This document shows, in pieces, positions 1 through 5,949 of a DNA stretch of 5,949 bases. How positions within the stretch are numbered: the first letter of the stretch is position 1; each line of letters begins with the position of its first letter. The notes under the pieces were generated by a model. The model was not told where the DNA came from. It saw only the letters and a program-made list of their open reading frames with translations, and did no database searches. The position numbers and the translations under genes were made by a program. Source of the DNA: Emcibacter sp. (GTDB lineage: Bacteria > Pseudomonadota > Alphaproteobacteria > Sphingomonadales > Emcibacteraceae); assembly GCA_023142175.1 (NCBI GenBank), contig JAGLJX010000171.1, forward strand, positions 1 through 5,949. The letters run 5' to 3'.

Positions 1-224
1 GCAAAAACGATTAATGTCAGGGTGATGCCGAAAAAGCAACCCATGATCAATTTTTGTGATGTGGCTTCTGCTTCATTACCAAGGGTCATAATGAGGATAA
101 GGCCGATGCCAACATAGGCTCCGGCCATCATGGTGGAGATAAAAAATCCCAGAGGATTTTGCCGGAAATAGGTGATTTTATCAACGGCAATATCTGAGAA
201 TTGTTTCGTAATATCCTTATGCAC
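1..224 (-). CDS. nirC: Nitrite transporter NirC-like, formate/nitrite transporter family (N-terminal part, cut by the window edge)
   Basis: This is the start of an inner-membrane channel of the formate/nitrite transporter (FNT) family, pentameric proteins that pass small monovalent anions. The frame was read by hand: 74 codons are visible and it stays open to base 1. The start is GTG at 222-224. The only nearby ATG (229-231) is in another frame and stops after four codons, no other start codon lies between the GTG and the upstream in-frame stop, and the next in-frame ATG falls inside the first membrane segment. An AGGGG Shine-Dalgarno lies 8 bases upstream of the GTG. After a short polar N terminus, residues 23-50 (NPLGFFISTMMAGAYVGIGL, then LILIMTLGN) form the first membrane helix and closely match E. 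coli NirC as I recall it. Residues 58-74 (QKLIMGCFFGITLTLIVF) begin the second helix. The match is clearly closer to NirC than to the formate channel FocA. Nitrite as substrate is inferred from that resemblance. It sits 88 bases downstream of pbpC and has its own predicted FNR-type promoter. Confidence 0.87.
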   Translation of the reverse strand, partial: MHKDITKQFSDIAVDKITYFRQNPLGFFISTMMAGAYVGIGLILIMTLGNEAEATSQKLIMGCFFGITLTLIVF

Positions 225-232
225 GCACCATT

Positions 233-237
233 CCCCT
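233..237 (-). promoter_or_regulatory. Ribosome binding site of the nirC-like gene
   Basis: The minus strand reads AGGGG here, followed by 8 bases and then the GTG codon at 222-224. It supports the GTG start, because the frame has no ATG before the first membrane helix. Confidence 0.6.
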
Positions 238-249
238 AAGCCATTTATT

Positions 250-263
250 ATATAGAACTATAT
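250..263. repeat. Small perfect inverted repeat ATATAG-AA-CTATAT over the nirC -10 region
   Basis: Two 6-base arms are exactly complementary around a 2-base centre. The right arm largely coincides with the predicted -10 element and the left end reaches the predicted start point. It could be an operator for a repressor, or a chance product of an AT-rich promoter. The sequence alone does not decide, and the dyad is too AT-rich and too short to act as a terminator. Confidence 0.35.
257..262 (-). promoter_or_regulatory. Candidate -10 element (TATAGT) of the nirC promoter
   Basis: The minus strand reads TATAGT, five of six matches to the sigma-70 consensus TATAAT. If it occupies -12 to -7, transcription starts near base 250 and leaves a leader of about 25 bases before the GTG. 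That start point puts the FNR-type dyad at 285-298 exactly at -41.5, the usual place for an activator that overlaps the -35 region. A second hexamer, a perfect TATAAT on the minus strand at 247-252, is an alternative. It would put the dyad near -51.5, a less usual spacing. Confidence 0.5.
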
Positions 264-284
264 GAAATTGTATGCCCTAAGGAT

Positions 285-298
285 ATGATCTAGGTCAA
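285..298 (-). promoter_or_regulatory. FNR/CRP-family (FNR, FixK or Dnr type) binding site upstream of nirC
   Basis: The minus strand reads TTGAC-CTAG-ATCAT. The known consensus for FNR-type regulators is TTGAY-N4-RTCAA, so this matches nine of the ten defined positions. The only mismatch is the last base. The site is the only good dyad in the 88-base gap between pbpC and nirC and lies about 60 bases before the nirC start. FNR-family control of nitrite and nitrate genes by low oxygen or nitrogen oxides is well established. Which family member binds here cannot be told from the site. Confidence 0.6.
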
Positions 299-312
299 TT
301 AGAAGCTGAAGG

Positions 313-2394
313 CTATTGTATGATTATGTCGGATATTACCCGCCTGCCCAAGGCATCAATCAGGGTAATTTCATTAAAGCCCGGCCCATCAGGCCGCCAT
401 TGGATATGCCTTGCCCAGCGGTTTGATTTCATCGGATAACCATTGACGACCCATGTGAAGGGCCGCTTGCCACCCTCAGCTTCCAGAATCAGACTTTTAT
501 TGCCTTCAGGCAGTATTACCAGTGAGCCGGGCAGGGGGTGGGTGATCTGCGGCGGTGGCGTATTATGCACCCATTTTGTTCTGCTATGCGTACGGTCTAG
601 CCTTTTCAGGGCAGGGGGCAGGTCGCCGTGATGAGCGATGAGAATATGCTCAGGCTTTTTCAGATGTGCCGCTGGAGCCTCGGGCAGGCGGTCAAAAATT
701 CTGAATAGAAATGGGGCCGCCGTGCTGGCGCCAAACAGCCCGGGGTTCGGTGCACCATCCGGCCTGCCAATCCATATGCCGACCGTATAGTCGCGGTTGT
801 AGCCTATGGCCCAGGCATCACGAAAGCCATAAGAGGTTCCGGTTTTATAGGAAATATCGCGCCGTTTGGGCTTAAAACTTTCGTTGAGCAATCCCGCCGG
901 GGCCTGTACCCCGCGCAATATATCTGCCAGATACCACAGGCTTTTTTTACCTAGAAACGCCTGACTTGCCTCCCGCGTAATCGGATATTTTCTGATATGT
1001 TCGAGTTCAGTTATGCGACCATCACTGGCCATGGCGGCATAGGTTCTGACCAGGCTCTCCAGCCTTGTGCCAACCCCGCCGAGCGCCACGGCAAGACCGG
1101 GTTTGGTACTTCTGCCCGGCAGGATCATCTCAAATCCGTGGCGGCGCATCTTTTCCACAAAAATCGTTGGCCCGACCCGTTCCAGAGCGATCACCGCCGG
1201 AACATTCAGCGATTTTCTCAGGGCGGTTTTCAGGGAAATATCGCCATAATGCTCATCCCTGAAATTCTTAGGTGCGTAGGAGCCAAAGGCGGTAGGCACG
1301 TCATTAATCCGGCTTTCGGGATGGGCCATCCCACGTTCCAGTGCCATGCCGTAAATCATCGGTTTCAGGGTCGAGCCGGGGGAACGTATGGCCCGAACCA
1401 TATCCACAAAACCGTGACTCTGTTCATCATTATATTGAGCACTGCCCACATAGCTTAACGTATGGCGGCTTTTGTTTTCTACGATCAGGATGGCGGCGGA
1501 AGTCCCCACCGGCAATGTCTTTGCATAGGCCCGAATATTGCTTTCAGTCCAGCGTTGCAGGTCGGCATTGATCCATGTTTTATGGCTTTGCTCTTTCCCT
1601 TTCTGGAATTTCAGCCTGTCCGATAGCAGCGGGGCCAGCATGGGCAGGGGATTTGTTTTGGCGCTGACCACTTCCTTCAGGGCCATGTCAATAACATCGG
1701 GAGCAAAAGCGCCGCTTTGCCTGATGCGCTTTAATATTTTATCTCTAGCCTGCTTGGCCCGTATCGGATGTCGGTCGGGCCGGTTCAGGCTGGGTGACTG
1801 GGGCAGGGCGACAAAAAGAGCGGCCTCTCCGGCGGTCATCTGGCGCGGGCTGCGGTTGAAATAGGTTAGGCTTGCGGCCCTGATCCCCTCACGGTTGCCG
1901 CCAAAGGGGGCGATGGTCAGATACATGGACAGGATTTCATCCTTGGTAAATTTGCTTTCCAACTGTATCGCCCGGAATATCTCAATCATCTTAGAGGTGA
2001 AGGTACGGGGCCGGGGCTCCAGCAGCTTCGCCACCTGCATAGTCAGGGTGGAAGCACCCGACACGATCCGTCCTGATGATATGGCCTGTCCCCCCGCCCT
2101 GAGTAGCGCTAAGGGGTCTACGCCATAATGCTGATAAAAGCGTTTGTCCTCATAGGCAATCAGCATCTTGATATAATTGGGGTCCACAGCATCAGGCTTT
2201 ACGGGAAGCCGCAGATAACCATCATTGGACAGGTAAATACGCAAAGGCTGATCCTGATCATCCAGTATTTCGGTGGATAATGTGTGGTAACGGTCAAGAT
2301 TAAGAGGAAAGGCAAAGTTCAACACCACAAACAGGACAATAGGGCAGAGTAGCCCTAATGTTATTTTGGTGAATTTTTTGCCCATGACCGTCAT
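313..2394 (-). CDS. pbpC: Penicillin-binding protein 1C, bifunctional glycosyltransferase/transpeptidase
   Basis: This 693-residue class A penicillin-binding protein polymerises lipid II glycan chains and carries a penicillin-binding transpeptidase domain, on the periplasmic face of the inner membrane. A single N-terminal anchor spans about residues 10-30. The GT51 glycosyltransferase domain covers about 55-225: catalytic E82 in EDKRFYQHYGVD, GASTLTMQ at 113-120, R130/K135/E138 of motif 3, and KDEILSMYL at 151-159. The transpeptidase domain covers about 295-565, with S341-T-L-K344 (nucleophile S341), S395-L-N397 and K517-TGT. Residues about 605-690 match the C-terminal domain typical of PBP1C (BiPBP_C), which separates it from PBP1A and PBP1B. 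All catalytic motifs are intact. It is somewhat shorter than E. coli PbpC (about 770 residues). The ATG at 2392-2394 overlaps the TGA of the upstream macroglobulin gene as ATGA. No clear Shine-Dalgarno precedes it, which fits translational coupling. A second in-frame ATG at 2383-2385, three codons in, is an alternative start. The stop is TAG at 313-315. Confidence 0.95.
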   Translation of the reverse strand: MTVMGKKFTKITLGLLCPIVLFVVLNFAFPLNLDRYHTLSTEILDDQDQPLRIYLSNDGYLRLPVKPDAVDPNYIKMLIAYEDKRFYQHYGVDPLALLRAGGQAISSGRIVSGASTLTMQVAKLLEPRPRTFTSKMIEIFRAIQLESKFTKDEILSMYLTIAPFGGNREGIRAASLTYFNRSPRQMTAGEAALFVALPQSPSLNRPDRHPIRAKQARDKILKRIRQSGAFAPDVIDMALKEVVSAKTNPLPMLAPLLSDRLKFQKGKEQSHKTWINADLQRWTESNIRAYAKTLPVGTSAAILIVENKSRHTLSYVGSAQYNDEQSHGFVDMVRAIRSPGSTLKPMIYGMALERGMAHPESRINDVPTAFGSYAPKNFRDEHYGDISLKTALRKSLNVPAVIALERVGPTIFVEKMRRHGFEMILPGRSTKPGLAVALGGVGTRLESLVRTYAAMASDGRITELEHIRKYPITREASQAFLGKKSLWYLADILRGVQAPAGLLNESFKPKRRDISYKTGTSYGFRDAWAIGYNRDYTVGIWIGRPDGAPNPGLFGASTAAPFLFRIFDRLPEAPAAHLKKPEHILIAHHGDLPPALKRLDRTHSRTKWVHNTPPPQITHPLPGSLVILPEGNKSLILEAEGGKRPFTWVVNGYPMKSNRWARHIQWRPDGPGFNEITLIDALGRRVISDIIIQ

Positions 2395-5300
2395 TTTGTA
2401 ATGGTCACAGAACTGACGGCCCCGCGAGCATGATATTGCGGTTTATACATATCCTCTACAAAGACTGCGGGAAGCACATAAGTGCCGGGGGTCACAGCGC
2501 GCACAATATAGGATGTGGTGAATTTCCGGTTATAGGAGCCAAGATCCATAGCCGCCACATAACGATCATCCCGCGCTGCTTCATAAAGAAAATATGATTT
2601 TGGCGGCAGGAAGTTCATCTCATCCTGCGAGTTATAACCGCCGATAGCTGAATTCTCGATCTCAAACCCAGCGGGCAGAAGATCGACAATCAAGGCTTCA
2701 TGGTCAATTTTATTCTTCGACCAGCCCTGTATCACCACCACCATCATATCATTCTGTTTGATGGCCTTCAGATCGACAGGTTGTCCCGTAAGGCTGAGAA
2801 TTTTGCGGGTGATCTGAAACCCATTGGATGCCGGACTCTGGGGGGCTGAGGGTACGGCCCGAATGGATTGTATAGCCCGGATAGGCGGCCTGCCAATATT
2901 CTCAATATCAAAACCCGTCATGACATCCTGTGGCTTCAGTCTGTAACGCAAAGCCTCTTTGGATGAGGGCAGATCTTTTTGATTTAGGGCCACCTGAAAT
3001 CCGTCACTATTTCCCTTACTCATACTATGGGTCGCGAGCAACAGCCACGCCTGTTCCTGAGTGCTGAAATATTTCCGGCTGTCAAATTCCCGGTCCAGAG
3101 ATTCTGCAACACGGAGCTGACGAACATCTCCGGCTGAGGCTTCGGCGATCAATGCCGCCAAGGCCGCCCCATCGCGCAGATCAGAGCCAAAATCTCTGAA
3201 CTCATGCCAGTTTTTACCCGTTGGGCGGGTTTTCTTTATGGCTTTTTCGAAATACTCGTCCGATAAAGCCTTTTCCCCGATCAGATTCAGAGCAGCTGCC
3301 AAATGCCCAAGCCCGATACGGGTCTTGATAAGGCGACCTTCAGTGTCAGCAAAGTAACGCACTATGCTTGGTGTGATATCACCAACACGGGCCAGAACAT
3401 AATAGGCATAGGCCGTGACATGAGGGCTCGTTGTGCCGCGGTTATCATTGATAAATTCCTTTAACCAACTACGCGCATGATCATATGCGGCGGCGGGGAC
3501 GTCAAAATTTTGCTCTTTCGCCCGACTGAGAAATTCAAAAACATAGGCGGTGAGCCAAGGATGGGTGTCGCCCGTGGATCGCCAGAGGGCAAATGAGCCG
3601 TCATATTTCTGTAAATCCAGCAGATGCAATATGGCCTTGTCAATGATACGACGCATCTTCAGCGGATCGTAATCCTTGTTCCAAGTGTTGGCCACATCAC
3701 CGTAATAGAGCAGGGGCAGTGCGCGGGATGTGGTCTGTTCGCCACAGGCATAGGGATATAGATACAGACTATCCAACAGATCCGGCACATTAAAATCCGG
3801 CTTGTCGGTCAGGGTCATGCTGACCGAAACAGTACTGGGCAGAAAGCCGTTGATATCTTCAACCGAGATAACCTCATGATCGCCAGTGGCGAGGAAAGAG
3901 ACCTGCCGTTTGGAGACATAGGCCTGCGCGGGACGGATGGCAATATCCCAATGGCGTTTTATATCTGCAAGCCCGTCACTTGTCACCAGAAGCGCGACTT
4001 TGCTGTCGCCAATCTCGCTCGCCTTTAATGTGATGGCCTTCTCAAACCGCTTGCCATCTTCGAGGGTCACGGTCAGGCTTTTATCATCGCTAAGTTCCAG
4101 ACCCGCTTCTTCAGACAGCGTGACGGTGAAGCTACGGTCTTTGCCGCTTAGGTTATGGATGCTGAGGGTGGTTTCCGCCACATCCCCCGGTGACAGGAAG
4201 CGCGGCAACAGCAGATCAGCGACCACAGGGTCACGAACGATAAGTTCACTGCTGCCCTGTCCGACCACATCTTCGCCGTAAGCCACGACCATCAGGCGCA
4301 GACGGCCATTAAAATCGGGCAGGTCTAGACTGATCACGCCCTTGCCGTTCTCATCAAATTGAATATCCCGTTCATAGAGGGCCACGGTCTTGACCGTCTT
4401 GGTCTGAACGCCGGTGGCATTCTCATCGGATATTTTTTCTTTTGCCAAGGCACCTTCTGCCTTCATCATGGGACTAAAGGCATCACCACCGGTACGCAAT
4501 TTCCCACGTAGGCCGTCCACGGGCTTGATCAGGCGACCATATAGATCGGCAAGCGTCATGCCGAGCCGCCGTTTGGACAGGAAATGATAGAGCGGATTGG
4601 GGCTGTTAAAATTGGTCAGACCCAATATGCCTTCATCAACGGCGGCGATGGTGAGGCGCATTTTCTTGCCCTCAATATTGCCACCAGTCAAAGTCACGGG
4701 CAGGGTTATTGTCTGGCGCGGGATTACCGTATCCGGTGTCTCGATGCTTACCTTGGTGCTGCGTTGGTCCTTATCAATGCTGAACCATTGAAGATTCATG
4801 GCACGAACGGGCAGCTTTGACGGTTTGGCGGCTTCGGGTCTGAAGGCGGTAACCATCAGATAGGCACCCGGCCCCCAGTCCTTATCCACCTTTATGCTGA
4901 TCTCGCGGCCTTGCTTAGGCAGGGAAATATTACGGGTCAGGCGCAATTGGTCATTCATTACCATGATGATTGCCTTGCCGGCGAAAGGGGCTTTGACAAA
5001 GGCGGTCATTGTCTCGCCATCATTGGTGGAGGTGTCTTTCAGGGACAGTTCCAGTTCATCGGGAACATTAGGCAGCGATCCGGCTGACCACCAGCCCACA
5101 TAATAGCGCAGGCTTGCGGCGGACGTGCCATTCTTATCCAGAATATTTAACCGATAGCGGCCATCTTTGGTGAAATGTTCGATTTTGGCGCGGCCATTTT
5201 TGTCCGTGGTCACTTCACCGGTTTCGACCATTGTATCGGTTAGGTTGCGGCGATTGTTCCACAGGCTTCCCGACCGGTACCAGCTGTAATAATAATCTTC

Positions 5301-5949
5301 CTTGACCAATTCATACGCAATAACACGGCCTGTGACAGGCTCGCCTTGTTTGTTGAGAGCAATGACCTCAAAGGCGGCATCGTCACCTTCGCTTAAGCTG
5401 CTCTGGAAGGATTTTTTCAAACCAACTTCCACATCGCGCAGGCGTATAGGCAGGGCAATTCTGGCATTGACAGGCCGCCCGCTCACATCAAAAACACTGG
5501 TTTGCAGATAGGCCAGCATGGGCTGGCTGGTATCGGGAATATCGGTTAATTCCACAGAAATTATCGCCTGTCCCGCCGCATCGGTTTTAATCTCGATGGG
5601 AGAGAGGGATTTTTGATAGAAATCATCTTCGATCAAGCCAAAATGAAAATCTGAATAGTCCGCATATAACCTTGAATTATTCCGTAAGGAGATATGGGTT
5701 TCGCTAAGTAGATCGGTTGCGGGCGGGCCGTAAAGGAAGGTGGCCTTCAGGGTAAATTCGGCCTTCTTATTGGCCTCAAGCCACTTTTCATCCGTCTTCA
5801 GGCGGGCGCGAATACGTTGCGGTACAAAGTCCTCCACCTGAAAAGAAACCCGCCCAAGTTGGGAAGATTTGATCAGGGTGGAGATGACGGTATAGCGACC
5901 CGGTATAGCAGAAGTGGATATGGGAATATCAAAACCATATCCGCCCAGA
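2391..5949 (-). CDS. yfhM: Bacterial alpha-2-macroglobulin, YfhM type, protease trap (5' end outside the window)
   Basis: This is a large periplasmic protease inhibitor. In the known mechanism a protease cuts the bait region, the fold changes, and a reactive thioester binds the protease covalently. Here 1185 residues are visible and the frame is open to the right edge, with no stop from 5838 to 5949. The in-frame GTG at 5835-5837 is internal: family-like sequence (PGRYTV, then GRVSFQVEDFVPQRIRARL) runs straight through it. Family members exceed about 1500 residues, so roughly the first third, including any lipoprotein signal, is missing. In visible-residue numbering: macroglobulin repeats to about 470, including the AAVDEGILGLT block near 435-445; a bait segment near 474-521; the central A2M block with LPDFNGRLRLMVVAY near 543-557; the thioester C735-G-E-Q738 (codons at 3735-3746); an alpha-helical thioester domain to about 972, including YDGSFALW; and the C-terminal domain with VDLLPAGFEIEN near 1088-1099. 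About 450 residues follow the cysteine, close to E. coli YfhM. Its TGA overlaps the pbpC start, as in the known yfhM-pbpC pair. Confidence 0.93.
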   Translation of the reverse strand, partial: LGGYGFDIPISTSAIPGRYTVISTLIKSSQLGRVSFQVEDFVPQRIRARLKTDEKWLEANKKAEFTLKATFLYGPPATDLLSETHISLRNNSRLYADYSDFHFGLIEDDFYQKSLSPIEIKTDAAGQAIISVELTDIPDTSQPMLAYLQTSVFDVSGRPVNARIALPIRLRDVEVGLKKSFQSSLSEGDDAAFEVIALNKQGEPVTGRVIAYELVKEDYYYSWYRSGSLWNNRRNLTDTMVETGEVTTDKNGRAKIEHFTKDGRYRLNILDKNGTSAASLRYYVGWWSAGSLPNVPDELELSLKDTSTNDGETMTAFVKAPFAGKAIIMVMNDQLRLTRNISLPKQGREISIKVDKDWGPGAYLMVTAFRPEAAKPSKLPVRAMNLQWFSIDKDQRSTKVSIETPDTVIPRQTITLPVTLTGGNIEGKKMRLTIAAVDEGILGLTNFNSPNPLYHFLSKRRLGMTLADLYGRLIKPVDGLRGKLRTGGDAFSPMMKAEGALAKEKISDENATGVQTKTVKTVALYERDIQFDENGKGVISLDLPDFNGRLRLMVVAYGEDVVGQGSSELIVRDPVVADLLLPRFLSPGDVAETTLSIHNLSGKDRSFTVTLSEEAGLELSDDKSLTVTLEDGKRFEKAITLKASEIGDSKVALLVTSDGLADIKRHWDIAIRPAQAYVSKRQVSFLATGDHEVISVEDINGFLPSTVSVSMTLTDKPDFNVPDLLDSLYLYPYACGEQTTSRALPLLYYGDVANTWNKDYDPLKMRRIIDKAILHLLDLQKYDGSFALWRSTGDTHPWLTAYVFEFLSRAKEQNFDVPAAAYDHARSWLKEFINDNRGTTSPHVTAYAYYVLARVGDITPSIVRYFADTEGRLIKTRIGLGHLAAALNLIGEKALSDEYFEKAIKKTRPTGKNWHEFRDFGSDLRDGAALAALIAEASAGDVRQLRVAESLDREFDSRKYFSTQEQAWLLLATHSMSKGNSDGFQVALNQKDLPSSKEALRYRLKPQDVMTGFDIENIGRPPIRAIQSIRAVPSAPQSPASNGFQITRKILSLTGQPVDLKAIKQNDMMVVVIQGWSKNKIDHEALIVDLLPAGFEIENSAIGGYNSQDEMNFLPPKSYFLYEAARDDRYVAAMDLGSYNRKFTTSYIVRAVTPGTYVLPAVFVEDMYKPQYHARGAVSSVTITK

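Noticed and set aside
229..231. ATG as the nirC start
   Set aside because: This ATG reaches a TAA after four codons (ATG GTG CGT GCA TAA). The conserved transporter frame starts at the GTG at 222-224.
234..281. Direct repeat CTTAGGG (minus strand) at 234-240 and 275-281
   Set aside because: Only seven bases, two copies 41 bases apart. One copy is explained by the Shine-Dalgarno, so chance is a sufficient explanation.
277..295. Possible hairpin CCTA...TAGG just upstream of nirC
   Set aside because: The stem is four base pairs with a long loop and no following T run. The TAGG arm belongs to the FNR-type dyad.
997..1458. A 153-codon open frame on the plus strand inside pbpC
   Set aside because: It lies wholly antisense to the conserved transpeptidase part of pbpC. 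Its translation has no recognisable domain and a composition typical of a shadow frame.
1538..5511. Other plus-strand open frames of 60 to 114 codons (for example 1538-1864, 3937-4281, 4584-4820, 5302-5511) and a short minus-strand frame at 3461-3643
   Set aside because: All sit inside the two long conserved genes in other frames, resemble no known family and overlap catalytic or structural regions that fix the true frame.
5835..5837. GTG as the start of the macroglobulin gene
   Set aside because: The frame is open upstream to the window edge and encodes family-like sequence across this codon. The protein would also be far too short for the family.
1..5949. tRNA, rRNA, insertion sequence, CRISPR or phage signals
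   Set aside because: None seen by eye. Nearly the whole window is accounted for by three co-oriented conserved genes, with 88 bases of intergenic DNA.

Overview
The window carries three genes, all on the minus strand, and almost no non-coding DNA. In transcription order they are: the 3' two-thirds or so of a bacterial alpha-2-macroglobulin gene (yfhM type, entering from the right edge), a complete pbpC gene (penicillin-binding protein 1C), and the first 74 codons of a formate/nitrite-transporter-family gene that most resembles nirC (leaving at the left edge). The organism is a Gram-negative bacterium. Base composition is near even. The PBP1C sequence style and the FNR-type site of the form TTGAC-N4-ATCA suggest a proteobacterium, possibly an alphaproteobacterium able to live with little oxygen. 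That placement is inference.

Region 2391 to 5949 plus 313 to 2394 is a classic two-gene unit. The macroglobulin is a periplasmic protease trap with an intact CGEQ thioester. PBP1C is an inner-membrane glycosyltransferase/transpeptidase. The two genes overlap by the 4 bases ATGA, which suggests translational coupling. The accepted model for such pairs is that the macroglobulin entraps foreign proteases that get through a damaged outer membrane while PBP1C repairs the peptidoglycan. The macroglobulin lacks its N terminus here: the frame is open to the window edge and the family is much longer than the 1185 residues visible.

Region 225 to 312 is the only intergenic stretch. It holds a well-formed candidate promoter for nirC: an FNR/CRP-type dyad centred 41.5 bases before a predicted start point, a TATAGT -10 element, a Shine-Dalgarno AGGGG and a GTG start codon. 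A perfect small palindrome covers the -10. I see no rho-independent terminator after pbpC, so some read-through into nirC is possible.

Nothing here amounts to a clearly new system. The most useful observations are the predicted oxygen-responsive promoter, the CGEQ thioester with its lysine-rich bait segment, and the tight macroglobulin/PBP1C coupling. No RNA genes, mobile elements or CRISPR arrays were seen.
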